Origin: Pseudorasbora parva
Lineage: Eukaryota > Chordata > Actinopteri > Cypriniformes > Gobionidae
Assembly: GCF_024679245.1 (NCBI RefSeq)
Contig: NC_090185.1
Coordinates: 22,753,973 to 22,817,972, forward strand
Direction of reading: 5' to 3'
Length of the DNA stretch: 64,000 bases
Below, piece after piece: positions 24,370 through 40,800 of this stretch (positions are counted from its first letter, which is position 1; each line of letters opens with the position of its first letter). The position numbers and the translations under genes were made by a program. The notes under the pieces were generated by a model. That model did no database searches. It worked only from the letters and a program-made list of their open reading frames with translations, and had not been told where the DNA came from.

Positions 24370-24575
24370 GAGAGGGCGCCACACTGACAGATATTTGTAG
24401 AGCTGCGGGCTGGGCGACACCCAACACGTTCGCTATATAGCCAACGTGTAGAGCCGGTATCTTTCCCGTGTACTCACTTCCCATAGTCAGTAACACCAAA
24501 GTGCCCGTTCTGAGTGTAGGCTTACTGCGCCCTTCAGGGAACGAGGGTTACCATACGTAACCAAGACGTTTTTTG
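24370..24575. mobile_element. Possible DIRS-type terminal fragment
   Basis: 24529-24570 (gcgcccttcagggaacgag, then ggttaccatacgtaacc) resembles the self-complementary ends of fish DIRS elements. No coding part of a DIRS element is attached, so the call rests on the terminal motif only. Confidence 0.4.
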
Positions 24576-24677
24576 TTCTTAAAATTCATTGTGTTGAACT
24601 TGAGTAGAACTTTCTGATAGAATGCCCAGTCTGTCATTTCAGAACTAGCAATGAAGGCTAGAACCATTGACATGCAG

Positions 24678-24681
<4 letters not shown>

Positions 24682-24763
<82 letters not shown>
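24682..24763. repeat. (GA)n microsatellite
   Basis: An uninterrupted GA run of about 82 bp. Open frames across it on both strands are artefacts of the dinucleotide repeat. Confidence 0.97.
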
Positions 24764-24766
<3 letters not shown>

Positions 24767-25857
24767 CGTGTGAATTTCCTGAATTTGTGCGCCTTGTTAG
24801 GCAACAATCTTTGACACAGATATTATCGTCCTTACTACTGAGAATATAATAAGCAGAACTTCTTTTATCGATAAAATGGTCTACCACATGCAGTGCTGAT
24901 AAGTTGTTATGCAATAGTCTGTATGTACACGTTGGTTGGAAAGAGCATGAGAAAGAGATAGATTATGCTATAGTGATAATAAAAGGTAATTTAGTTTAAA
25001 ACTGTTAATAGTTTGACATTTTCATCAGGGCCATTGCAGGGCCATATCAAAGTTGATATTTTGGCTTTATATATGGTCAGACATTTGCATGTGTCATATT
25101 ATTAACATTCTACCAAAGTCAAGCTAAAATGGTATTTTGACCAGGGAATTTCAGATATGTTTGTCTGCCAATAGAATGGCCGTATTGGAGGCAGTAAGTG
25201 CATTTGCATTATGTTTTCATAAACTTATGATGTAATGCACAAGCAGGCTATTTAACACTTGGGTCCTCTTTAAAAGAACCAAACTCAAACTCCTTTAAGT
25301 TGACCAGGAGATGAACCAAGTGAAAAAGGACCCAGTTCTCTCCACGTTCACACTGTCCCTGTAGCTAAAAAAGAATTCAGATCCTTTTTTATGCACTTTA
25401 GTAGGAATGTGGTCTCAGACTCCAAATGTGTTTGTACTGTTGATTTTAGGATCCAGCCCAGTTCAGTGTTTGACGGCCGACCCTATGTCCTTTAACATTT
25501 GATCCCATTCACTTACATTGTTTGTCTTCACTGTATGACATACTCCACTGATTCTTATATTAGGTTTATAATGCAAATGTTTACATTCACTTCTCATTCT
25601 CATTGAGTTCATTGAAATTAACATTTTGAGTTAATACAACGAACATTTTTAGAGATTCGACAACCTTTATTAAAATATTATTAAAAGTTTTTATAAGCAT
25701 ATTGGGTAATTGTGTGTTTTATTTGTGATGACGCAGTGAAACATGCCAAATTGTGCTATTTTCATGATTTATCAAATGTTTTATGCGTTTCAGATACAAT
25801 ACAATTTTGAGTTTATATTTATTAAACACATTTCCTTCATTGTATCAACTCAAATTT
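24764..25857. other. Intergenic stretch without recognised features
   Basis: AT-rich, with no ORF bearing motifs and no clear TIR or LTR ends. I see nothing that I can name here. Confidence 0.5.
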
Positions 25858-27106
25858 TGGTGGTTTACGAGGACATACTTTGGTTTATGGACTATTGTAT
25901 GCGATTTAACGTTAGCAGTAGCAAGCTGAACGTTTTTTTGCATGTCAGACTAGTAGTATATAATAGTGCGCATTTACTTTGAAAAATTGATTAGTAGCAC
26001 ATTTGAATGAAGAAGCATATTTTGTGTGAACATCCCCTAGATTTAATATAAAATAACATTGAATGCTCCATTGATAAATTAACTATACGATGATCATGTC
26101 GATGTGCCAACAAATAGTTTTACTCACCACCTGCTTAACGCACGACCATGAACCTTAATTGCTGGGACCGCTCTATCTTTAAGCATTAGACGAGCTACAA
26201 ATCCGAAGTCGAACTGGGCCTTGTTTATAAAAACAATTATTGCCGAAATGCAGGGAACAATCAAAGACACTTGCACAACTCCTCAAGAAAAACAATCTCC
26301 ATCCACTGTCCCATTGACGCTGGGGTCTTTGGGAAGCTGTACAGGGTTGTCTTGTCCTGACAACCAAAAACACACTTCTTTAGTGACATTGTTGATTTGG
26401 TGAAGTCCTGTGACCTGTGCAGCGCAGCCGGCTTCCTTAAAGCCGAGCAAAGCACGTTTTCGCTCCAGCCGCACGCACGCCCGCCCTTCAGGGAGAAGAG
26501 CCTATACAAGGACAGTCCGCTCTTGTTCACGTCAAACGGACACATACTCGAAAAAACTTCCCGAAACTTGCGAGAAACTGGAAGGAGTATTTTTGGCACA
26601 GAAATATCCATCAAATGTCCAGCATAAATTCTCTTACAGTTTTTTTTACCATTAGATTGAAATATTATTAATAATAATAAATTAATTAATTCTCCTCACT
26701 GTAATTGTACGGTTTTTTGATTATTTTGTAATCAAATGTTTTATTTTGATTATTTTGATTTATGTTTTTGTAAATAACTTAAATAATTTGGTGAACTGAC
26801 ATGGAAATGTAATGCGGTGAAGCTTTGCCTGGAGCTACTTTAGCAATGCAGTTATAGAATAACAGTTTAGAATGTGTCGACCAATTAGAATCAAGCATTT
26901 AAGGAGCTATAGTATAAAGTGAGTTTTATTGGTATGTGTTTATTAAGTTGACTTATTGCAGAATGTCTTTCAGCTATCATGACATAATTAATTGGAAGGG
27001 TTGTCCTTGTATATCCTGCATCAAAATGATAGATAGATTGGCATTTTTGGAATGATATTGTGCTTTTAAGGGAAACAAGTTGCAAATCAGCTCTATATTT
27101 CCATGT
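25858..27106. repeat. Host repeat R, copy 3, uninterrupted
   Basis: It aligns with 9391-9552 followed by 13287-14190 across the Gmr1-like insertion and shows the empty target near 26033-26040 (catcccctagattt). The region 26261-26614 keeps open frames similar to those at 13381-13719, but they differ by indels and end differently, so coding is not supported. Confidence 0.8.
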
Positions 27107-27196
27107 ATGGTTACACTTTATATTATTTGGCCTTAACTACTATGTACTTACATAAAAAACAAATACAATGGAAAAAATACTTCGGCTACTAATATA
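27107..27196. repeat. Short copy of the Angel-like MITE (empty sites)
   Basis: It contains actttatattatttggcc, ttaactactatgtact and ctaatataaagtaggt in sequence, the same ends as the MITE at 14192-17690 but without the hAT, solo LTR and Tc1 insertions and with an internal deletion. Confidence 0.75.
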
Positions 27197-27394
27197 AAGT
27201 AGGTCCCCATGTATTTAATATTTAAGTACCAAAATGCACGTGTAGAGCATGTGCCTTATTCTTATCACCTAAACTATCTTTAATCTGCGTGCAAGACTGA
27301 GAGGATTTACTAGAACAGTATCTTTTCATCACTGGCTTGCTCATACTGAAAGAAGAAAAAAAAAGACTTGGGGGCTTCTCAGTGTCTCCACCAT

Positions 27395-27625
27395 GGGTGT
27401 AGATTATGCGGGGGAAGGGAGGGGGGGCACTTTTAATAGAATGTATTTTCGTCCCCCGCACTTCTACTGGGTCTCACCAATCCTAGTCGACCCGCTCCGA
27501 GCGGGATTCCAGTTTTACCTGCGTGGCAGCGGGCAAGTTAACAGCGACGCTAAAGACAGCTTTCTCTAAACTCGGTTGATAGCGCGCCTCTTAAAGACAC
27601 GGGCAAGTGTATTTACATGGAAACT
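27395..27625. repeat. Repeat block, inverted copy at 47995-48255
   Basis: Segments such as gggtgtagattatgcgggg, gtcgacccgctccgagc (order reversed) and gggcaagtgtatttacat recur on the opposite strand near 47995-48255. It adjoins the foldback element on its right. Confidence 0.7.
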
Positions 27626-28170
27626 GAAGCTGAATTTACCATCATTATTCCAGACTTCAATGTCACATGATCCTTCACTAATCATTCTCATATGAGGATT
27701 TTATAATCAAGAAACATTTATTATTATTATCAAAACATTTGAAAACAGTTGTGCTGCTTAAAAATGTTGTGGAAACCACGATAGGCCTACATTTTATTTT
27801 TCAGGATTCTTTGATGAATAGAAAGTTCAATGGACAGCAATTATTTGCATTTATTAAATAAATTATTATCTTTTGTAATATTAAAAATATCACTTCTGGT
27901 CAATTTAATGCATGTAGCCTATGATAAATAAAATTAATAATTTCTCTCTTGTTTAATTTTACCACAAATGTTTGAATGGTATGGTGGTTTCCACAAAAAT
28001 GAAGCAGCACCATGAGCAGCAAAACTTTAACCACTGATAATAATCATAAATGTTTGTTGAGCATCAAATCCTAATATGAGAATGATTAGTGACACTGAAG
28101 ACTGGAGTAATGATAATAAATTCAGCTTTGATCATGTAAATTGCACTTTATTATATATTAAAGAGAACAG
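27626..28170. repeat. Foldback (palindromic) element, copy 1
   Basis: The left arm begins gctgaatttaccatcatt and the right arm ends taataaattcagcttt. Further paired segments (catttattattattatc against gataataatcataaatg; caatggacagcaattattt in the centre) show imperfect complementarity over most of the element. A second copy lies at 46655-47165. No coding capacity. Confidence 0.8.
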
Positions 28171-28463
28171 CTGATTTACATCAGAATAATATTTCACTGT
28201 ATTACGTTTTTTACTGCATTTTTTATTAAATAAATGCAGCACAGAAATAAACAATACAAAAATTGGCATAAAATATAGGAGAAAAATATTATAGATATTA
28301 GTGGTTATTTATTCAGCAGTGTATTTGATATCTTACTGAATTAAAAGCAAGAGATGCAAAAAAATTATATCGGTCAAAAAAAAAAAAATGGTATTACAAC
28401 ATTTCTGCCCCTCTCACTTCTGAAAAGATGGCTACGCGCCTGGTCTCCACCCATTTTACAGTG

Positions 28464-28471
28464 TATTTATA
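28464..28471 (+). promoter_or_regulatory. Possible TATA box of protease gene B
   Basis: TATTTATA at the same distance from the ATG as in gene A. Confidence 0.4.
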
Positions 28472-28508
28472 CAGTGCTTTGCCATGATAACTCACTTTCA
28501 TCTTCATC

Positions 28509-31723
<3,215 letters not shown>

Positions 31724-31750
31724 GCTAAGTCCTTCCTTATAACTTCTTTC

Positions 31751-31756
31751 AATAAA
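31751..31756 (+). terminator. Polyadenylation signal of gene B
   Basis: AATAAA 28 bases after the stop, same context as gene A. Confidence 0.75.
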
Positions 31757-31840
31757 GTATCACATGGCAAGTATCAGTATTGTGTTGAGTGCTTTGTGAC
31801 TCAAATGTATCAGTGCAAAATGTGTTTTTGTAACAAAGTT

Positions 31841-32113
31841 CGGTAACACTTTAGTATTGGGAACACATATTCACTATTAACTACGACTTTTGCCTCAATA
31901 AACTCCTAATTTACTGCTTATTTATAGATAGCAAGGCAGTTTTTGTAGCATTTAAGTTTAGGTATTGGGTAGGATTAAGAGATGTAGAATAAGGTCATGC
32001 AGAATAAGGCATTAAAATGTGCTTTATAAGTTCTAATAAACAGCCAATATCCTAGTAATATGCATGCTAATAAGCAACTAGTTAATATCTAAACCTTAAA
32101 ATAAAGTGTTACC
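31841..32113. mobile_element. MITE in the 3' flank of gene B
   Basis: CGGTAACACTTTAG...AAAGTGTTACC, inverted ends, flanked by perfect CAAAGTT (31834-31840 and 32114-32120). It is the counterpart of 20857-21134. Confidence 0.85.
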
Positions 32114-32120
32114 CAAAGTT

Positions 32121-32514
32121 CCACTGAGAGGTGAGGTGATGAACCCCAGTGCAGTCTTTTATTAGAGACAATCATAAACATCAAACAAAGACGTGACTTA
32201 AATAAACTTGACTTGATTTGATTTAAACAAATTTGCTTAGACATAAACAGACTTAGCTTAAAACCACAACCTATGGGTTACAACTTACAATATCAGACAT
32301 AGACTATGGCAACATGAAGGCTTAAATACACAAGGGCTAATAACAAGACAAGGGACACCTGTGAACAATGATCAACCCATAAACCAATGACAACATGACA
32401 CAGGAACACATGAGGGCATGAAATCACATGACAAGACCAGGAAATGCATGACAAAACATGACAGTGAACATGATAACTCAAAACCTGAACCTACACCAAA
32501 ACACCTTGTGACAG
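32121..32514 (-). repeat. LTR-like remnant, unit B
   Basis: Almost identical to 21142-21531, ending ccttgtgaca. Same uncertainty about its left boundary. Confidence 0.45.
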
Positions 32515-32566
32515 TTTTAGTAAGTGAGAAAACCTTACAAGCACTCTTACAGTGTAATTTAATTGC

Positions 32567-32612
<46 letters not shown>

Positions 32613-33345
32613 GATTAATTCCGAAGAATCTCTAAATGCTACTTGGGAAAATAACACAAATGAATAAAACAAGTAAAAATATAGAATAATAAAAACAATG
32701 AATTATTGTAGATATGGTGGTGCATGTCCAGTGATACATTTATGTGTGAGAAGGAGGATTTTATAGTCGATTCGGGATGAAACAAGGAGCCAACGCAGTA
32801 AGTGTAAATGGGAGATATGTGATCATATTTACAAACTCTCCTAAGGACTCTGGCACCGACATTCTAGATGTATTGAAGCATTTGGATATTTCTGCCAGAA
32901 ATCTCAATAAAGAGTCCGCTGCAGTAGTCCGGCCTGGTGGAGATAAAGGCATGGACAAGTTTCTCTGCATCTGGAAATGTTAGAAGGGGACAGAGTTTGG
33001 AGATGTTTCGAAGGTGGTGGAAAGAGGTTTTGCAGATGTGTTTAATGTGGTCATTGAAGGTCAGCTAGGGGTCAAACTTAATCCCTAGGTTTGTGACTGA
33101 GGAGGAGAAAGTGATGACCGGGCCGTCAAAGATGAGCTGGGATAAGGGAGAGGAGTGGATCTGATGAGGGGTGCCAACAAGTAGTGCCTCAGTTTTACTT
33201 ATTAAGGTCAGCTGGAGGAAGTTACTTCTCATCCATGCCTTTATCTCCTCAAGACATGTGGTGAGTCGTGACAGAGATATGGAGGGGCTTGAGACAGTTT
33301 TGATATAAAGTTTCGTGTCATCAGGATACAATGAAAGGATCCTTG
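32567..33345 (-). pseudogene. L2-type LINE fragment, unit B
   Basis: The counterpart of 21588-22425: a trinucleotide tail 32567-32612, then minus-strand RT motifs ending near YPDDTKLYIK. Several internal deletions relative to unit A. Not functional. Confidence 0.8.
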
Positions 33346-33758
33346 GAATAGTTCCACTTTACCACAAACAAGTATATTTAATACAACTTTAGCACGGCTT
33401 TTGTACAACTAAAATGCATTTAGTTCAAAATGAGTTGTTCCAATTTAACTGACTTTAAGTATACCAATTTATAGTGTCACAAATACATTTAGTTCTACTG
33501 CATGCAAAGTACAATTTAAATCCTGACCAGCCTGACATAGCAACAGTTCAGCCAATGGCATGAGTTTGGGGTGGGGCTGTTTGACCAATAGCAGATGGGG
33601 ATAATGTTCTGAGAAACCTGTGTGGAAAGAGTTTAGTTTACTAATGGTGAAATAACCCATTTATTAATGATTACTGCATCAGCAACTAATGAAGATTCTA
33701 CATGATTAATAGATTAAGTAATCATTAAAATGTTATTAGTTAAATATTTAATAATGTG
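33346..33758. repeat. Unit B flank and left part of foldback MITE
   Basis: 33346-33640 matches the unit A flank. From about 33641 (actaatggtgaaataaccc) the foldback MITE runs to the ATGTG target at 33754-33758, where the BEL/Pao element is inserted. It resumes at 41894. Confidence 0.75.
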
Positions 33759-34720
33759 TGTTGCGGCAAACCGCCCATTACCCCGCCTTCCCTCATTGAG
33801 TAACAGGTGAATCAAATGCGCAATCTGTTGCGCGTCCCTGAGCTGAATAAGGCAGCACACTGTTTGAAATTGGTATGCATTTAAGAATTGACGCTACACC
33901 AAAGAGCAGCGCTAAACAAAGAGAAACTAGTTTGGAGATCGATATTAAAACACTGTGCGGGAGTACTCACAAAAGAACCCTAAAGTGACAGCCGGTAAGC
34001 TTAAGCGCTACTGGTTAAACCCTGTGGTTTATGCATGTTATTAATAGCTGCTATCATAAGAAACGAATGTAGTATTTAATTACACTCTCTGGAACGCGCT
34101 GATGGTTTGAGTAGCATAATTTTCTTGGTGTTTATGGGGTTTATTATGTCTTTGTGTTCATATTTTGCTTATATAAATACAAATTGTTAAAATAGCAATT
34201 CATTGATAAATATAGATAAAAGTACAGGTTATTTGTAGTTGGAATCTACTAAATTAAATTATAAACATGTGTTATTAAAATCTATTTATTCTGTACTTAA
34301 AATGTGTAGTTAATAAGATTCAAATGCATTGGTTTTGAGGTGAAATATTTAATATCTATTTAAATCAGCTTGAACTCAATGTCAGATATTTAACAACTCT
34401 TGTGTGAAAAATATTGTGAAATATTTATGTATTGAATGCTTCATTAATTAAATCTATTTGATGAATTAAGTATAACATTTACACAAATCATGTTAAACCT
34501 GCTAATTAATGCATTTTATTGGTATTGCTGGTGATTTACACTGTATGTTTGTATCTTTAAAGGTTTTTCAACTGCTTAGCCAAATGCTAAAAGAAATAAA
34601 TGGCTGAAAGAAATTCACGAGGCCTTAATTCATTGAGTGGAATCCAGTTTAATCATTGAAATTGTGAGACCCATCTCCTTCAAGTGTGGGAAAGCGCACA
34701 GTTAAATATAACACTTGACA
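33759..34720 (+). repeat. 5' LTR of the BEL/Pao element
   Basis: TGTTGCGGCAAAC...AACACTTGACA, 962 bp, AT-rich in its second half. It appears identical to 40932-41893. Confidence 0.95.
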
Positions 34721-34838
34721 GTGAAAAACCGGGACCAGGATTGGAAGATTTCACCTGGAGGCCTGGAAGAAGAAAAGTAAACTGCTGTAGTGTCATCTCA
34801 AAGTGTGCATCATTATTCTGCTGTTCCAACTAGAAAGA

Positions 34839-37800
34839 ATGGCAGAGACGAAGCCATTGGAGCAGCTTAAAGCTGAAAGAACCAGCGCAAAAAGACTCTT
34901 CTCTCGGCTTGTCAATTCCATTTCAAGAACCCATATGGACATGGGTGAGGAAGAGCTCAGAGAAAGCCTCAACAACCTTTCACTTCAAGCCACAAAAGTC
35001 ATGGAGGCAAATGAGGATGTGGAGGCTGCTTTCATCATGGAAGGTGAGGCTGAGCTGGGTGCAGAGGATGTGCCAGCATTAAGTTCACAGCAAAAGGCTG
35101 ACCTAGAGAAGACTGCAAGAGAATGTGATCAAAAACTGAAGGAGGGCAGAGAATTAATTCTGAAAACTTTCTGGACCAGTTTTGGGAATCCCCAAATGTC
35201 CCTGACTTTCCAAGTGGCAGAGGCGGAATGTGATCGAGTCTTTTCTGTTCAACCTTGTGCGAACGTGGAAGCATATGACTTCATGCTGAGTCACCTGGGA
35301 GGATTGATTAAAGCTGCAAGAGAAGCGCATATCCGGTGGAATCGCTGGGCCCCTTCTGGTGAGCAAAAAGACTTTAACAGCCGTCTAAGGGAGCTTGAGA
35401 TTTGTCTCCCAAAGCTAATTTCCAAAAAGTCTGAATTTATTCAAGCAAGATTCAAGCAGGATTCTGAGAGAGAAGCAGGTACAGCCCATAGTTCTCCAAG
35501 GCCAGCCATCAAGTTGAAACCTACTTCCCTTCCCGTGAAACGTGATTATCACCGCTGGAGGAAGGAGTGGGAAGCTTTGCAGAGGCAAGGTGAACCAACC
35601 GGGTCAAAAGAGGTGAAGAAATTTCAGCTGCTGGACAGTCTTGAAGATAAAGTGGCAAGAGAGTTTCGACTGAAAGCTTATAGTTCAGCAGAAGAAATAT
35701 TCCGTGTCCTGGAGAATCGCTTTGGGAATAGAGCTGCTATTGCCCTTGAAATTGTGGAAGAGTTGCAAGCAATGCCACCAGTAAGAGGTCACCAAGCCAG
35801 GAAAATAGTGGAGCTGATTCAAACTGTTGAAAAATCCCTGTATGATCTAAGTGAGCTTGGAGACACTGGTGCCATGAAGAATCCCTTGGTGACAAAATCC
35901 ATTGAGAGCAAACTCCCGGAGTCACTAAAAAAGGAATGGCTGGTTTATATTGCTGGTGAGAAAAATGCTGTTGCACCACATGCTCGTTTCGACAAGTTCC
36001 TCGAGTTCCTCAAAGAGCAGGAGGCGATATATGAGCAGCTGGATCAGTTAAGAGAAGATGAATCGAGCAAGAAAGACACCAGGTCTGACCCGAGGTATGC
36101 CAGAACAAGAGCCACCAAAGTGAGCAGTGACCCAGCAGGTTGTATTGTCTGTGGAGATCGCAAACACAAGAAGCTGTATTTTTGCAAGAAATTTAAGACC
36201 CTAAACCCTTCAGAGAGAAAGGATGTGGTAAGAAGGCTCAGAGCATGCAACAGGTGTCTGGAAAGCCATGATAGTGATGCATTCTGCAAAACCACTTACC
36301 TATGCAGAAATGTGGAATGCAAAGACCAACAAAACCCTGAGCACCATTATTACCTGTGTCCACATGCTGAAACCATAAGCAATCCCCAGAGAAGAACAAA
36401 GTCTGGCTTGGTGGGAAGTGGAAGGTGCACAGAGTCTCAGGAGAAGTTCCTCTCCAAGCTGTTACCTGAATTGGCTCAACAGTGTCGAGATGCATTCTGC
36501 AATTCAGCATCCAGGACCTTCAACTCTGTGGCAAGTGAGCAGGGGCTACTGGCAGAAAGTGGTTTGCATGAATTTCCAGTCATTATGATGCTATTGCAAG
36601 TAACAGCCAATGCTGGACAAAAAATTGGAACATTAATTGACCTAGCCTCAGATACAAATTATATCACTCATAAAGCAGCTAAGGAATTAAACCTTCGAAG
36701 TGAAGACGTCACTCTGGTGGTCCATGGAGTTGGCGGGATGAAGGTATCTGTTGAAACCAAGCGGTACCTGTTGAAGATCAGAGTTAACACCTCCAGAGGT
36801 ATTCTTAAGTCACACCAGTTAGTGTGTTATGGACTTGACAGTATTGCAGAGATCCATCAGCATGTGACAGCCAGGAAGCTGCAAAGAATATTCCCTGACA
36901 TTCCACTGTATGAACTGGTAAGACCCCAAGAAATCCAACTTCTTATAAGTCACAAGGAAGGACAGCTGGTGCCCCAGAAGATTCGTGCAGTTGGAGATCT
37001 TGTCCTCTGGGATGGTCCTCTGGGGAAAACTATTGGAGGTACTCACCCTGATCTTTTTGAAGAACTTGCTGTAACTGCACATATGTCAAAAACTCATTTT
37101 GCACGTTCAATGAGGACTGCAGCAGTCAAGTACGAAGAGTTAATCTGTAAAATTCCAGCTACTCGTCAGTCTCCTGTGCATCCTGCTGTTCATTCATGCA
37201 CTGCCACCATCAAACGAGATTTCCTGGAATGGTGGAAGTGGGATAGCATCGGAGCCGCTTGTGAGCCTAAGTGTGGAGGTTGTCGCTGTGGAAATTGCCA
37301 GCCAGGGGGTAAAGAAATGACACTTGCTGAAGAAAGAGAAGTGGAAATGGTAAAAAATGGCTTAACATATGTAAATGGAGATGAGCATTGTGAGGAACCA
37401 CACTGGCATGCTAAATACCCATGGACAGAGGATCCAGCCTCCCTGCCAAATAACAGAAGGGCTGTGGAAGCAACATTCCTCAGGACCGAAAAACAGCTGG
37501 CAAAAGAACCAGAATGGAAAGTTGCCTACACAGCACAAGTACATGACATGGTCCGTTGCAAAGCCGCAGTAAAGTTGTCAAATGAGGTGATTAAAAGCTG
37601 GACCGGGCCTGTGTGGTACATCAGCCACCTAATCGCTCCAAATCCTCACTCTGTTACAACCCCAGTAAGGCTAGTCTGGAACAGCAGCCAAAAGTTTAGA
37701 GGTTTGAGCTTGAATGACCTGCTGCTCAAAGGTCCCGATGTGCTCAACCCCATTCGTGCTGTTCTCTTGAGGTTTAGAGCTGGAGTCTTTGCTGCCTTGG

Positions 37801-40800
37801 GTGACATACGCAAAATGTATAACTCTGTTTGGCTGGAAGACCAAGAAATCCATCTGCACAGATTCCTCTGGCGTGACTCTGGAGAAGATGAAATTGAAGA
37901 ATATGCTATAACAAGGGTAAATATTGGAGACAAACCAGCAGGCTGTATTGCTCAACTGGCCATGCGAGAGACTGCAAATCTACCCATATTCAGTCACCTT
38001 AAGGAAGAGCGACGTGTGCTACAAGAAGATGCTTATGTTGATGATATCCTGACTTCTCACAACAGCATGAATCAACTGAAGGTTATTACATTGAATGTTG
38101 AGCAGATCCTAAAAGCTGGTGGATTCCACATAAAGCCCTGGGTCTATTCCGGTCAAAGTGGGAGGAAGGAATCCAGAGACAAGAATACTGAACCAAAGAC
38201 TATGTTCTTACCAAATCAGCTTACAGAAGATGATAACAAAGCCCTTGGCCTGGGGTACACTGTACAAGATGACAAACTCCACATCATGATCGCTGTGAAT
38301 TTCTCAAAGAAGAAGAGAAAAATGAGACTTGGCCAAGATTTATTAAAAGGGCAGGTGAGGTCACAAGCTCCAAATCCACTCACCAGAAGAGAATTACTGA
38401 GTCAAGTCTCAGGGCTGTATGATCCGTTAGGTCTGGTGACTCCAGCCAAACAAAAAGGTGCAATTCTGGTGCGGAGAGCCTTTCAAGAGGCCAAAGTTAT
38501 CTATGGCCCAATTAAGGATACCTGGGATGCAGCTTTGTCGGAGGGGCTCCGGGAGGATGCAATCAAGCTTCTGGAAGAGTATGTGGAGCTGGGACAAGTA
38601 AAGTTCATCAGACCCCTGACACCTCTAGACACCACCATTGAACCCATTGGTGTCACTTTCTCTGATGGCAGTGAACAGGCATATGGAGCAGTGTTGTATC
38701 TGCGTTGGAGCTGCAGTCAAGGTGTAACTGTGAGGCTTGTTGAATCTAAGGCCAAACTAACCCCCCTCGACCATAAGGGCGATGCTGTTAAAGCGGAGGT
38801 GTGCGGTGCTGTTTTTGCTGCCCGATTAAAAAAATACTTCCAAAGACATTGCAGGATCTCCGTTGAGAAGTGGTATCATCTTATTGATAGTCAGACCGTC
38901 TTAGGAGCAGTGCAGCGTGAAAGTTATGGTTACCAAACCTTCTTTGCGAATCGAATTGGAGAGATTCAAAGCAGCACCAACGTCCAGGATTGGTGGTGGG
39001 TTCCAGGGCAAATTAATATTGCAGACATCATCACGAGAGGAACTGGCCCAAAAGATTTGGATGAAGGCTCTGAGTGGCAGTCCGGTCCAAAGTTCCTCAG
39101 TCTACCAGTGAACCAGTGGCCAATTAAATCCGCTAAAGATGTTGCTGCTGTAGCCAGAGAAAACATCATAAAGATTCAGAAGAAAGCTTTTGTTTCTGCA
39201 CTTACCAGAGCTCAGTTGAAAAAACAAGAGCCAGAAGAAAATCCGAGTTTAATCCAGACGGAGCCAAGTAGACCACCTGGCGGAAAAGGAGTTCAAGAGA
39301 TAATTGATGTGAAAAGATTCAGCAGTCTAACACGGCTTATCAAAACTGTGGCATTGGTCTGGAGAGCTGCAAAGAAGTTTCTTCAACTCAAGACGATGGA
39401 TATACTAAAGTGGGAGGCGGTATCATTAGCTGGTATCATCACTCACAAAGAAAGAGAAGATGCATTCAGGGACCTCTGTCTAGCAGCACAAAAAGATGTG
39501 ATCTTCTCAAACACCACAATAGATCGACTGGTTGTCTATAAAGACATGGCAACTGGACTTTTGGTGTGTGGTGGCAGAGTTCAAGTCTTTCAGGAAGACT
39601 TTAAGACTGTTCCCCTCTTGCCCTTTGATGCCTGGATTGCAACCTTGTTGGCTTATGAAGCTCATGGCGAGGCACATGATGGAGTGGCAGGCACTTTGTT
39701 GAGGATGAGAAGGAAAGCATGGGTTTTGAGAGGAAGAAGAGTTGTTCAAAAAGTCGTTGACCAATGCATCTTCTGCAAAAAAGCAAAGGCCAGAGTATGT
39801 CAACAAGTAATGGGTAAACTACCTGAAGAGAGAACGAGACCTGCTGCACCATTTGAGTTCACTGCCATTGATCTGTTCGGACCCTACCAAGTAAAGGATG
39901 ATGTCAAGAGAAGAGCGTCAATGAAAGTTTGGGGAGTTGTCCTTTGCTGTATGGCAAGTAGAGCTATTCATGTAGAGTTGGCCGATTCTCTTTCTACAGA
40001 GAGCTTCCTATTGGCATACCAGAGGTTCACGGCTGTTAGAGGTCATCCCCGAAAGGTCTGGTCAGACCCAGGAACCAATTTCATTGGTGCAAAACCTGTA
40101 CTGAAAGATCTGTATGCTTTTTTGGAAAGTCAAACTAAAGCAACATTAGAGGAGTATGCAGTCAAAAATGGAACACAGTTTGTCTGGAAAGTGCATCCAG
40201 CTGATTCACCACACCGAAATGGAGCTGCAGAAGCCGCAGTGCGTGTTACAAAGAAAGCTCTCCAAAGTCTTGAGAAAGGGTCACACCTTACTTTCAGTGA
40301 GTTCTTGACAGCACTTCAACTAGCGGCCAATCTTGCAAACGAGCGTCCTATTGATGCTAGAGTTCAGTGCCAGGAAGGATGCATACAATATGTGACACCA
40401 AACTCATTATTGCTTGGCCGAGCCACACAGACAGGGGACTTTAAGACATTTGACTTTGACAACTATCCTTATAAAAGGCTGCGAGAGATACAAAGCCAAG
40501 TCAATTGCTTTTGGAGATCCTGGAGCCAACTTGCTGGTCCTAATCTGTTTGTGAGGAACAAGTGGCATACAGCAGAGAGGAATGTTGCTGTTGGGGACAT
40601 TGTGTGGCTATGTGATCAAAATGTGCTAAGAGGCCAGTTTAAGCTTGGAAGAGTCATCAGTGTAAACTTTGATCCAAAGGGCATCGTAAGGGATGTGAAT
40701 GTTCGGATGTCTCCAAACTACTGTGTTCCTGTCCAGAATTCAATAGTCAAAGAATCTGCATCCTGTGAAGGGAAGAGGGTCTGTCAAGGTACTGTGTTGC

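Noticed and set aside
24645..24914. Open frames with long Ser-Leu or Arg-Glu runs on both strands
   Set aside because: They are produced by the (GA)n/(CT)n microsatellite; no start context, motif or conservation.
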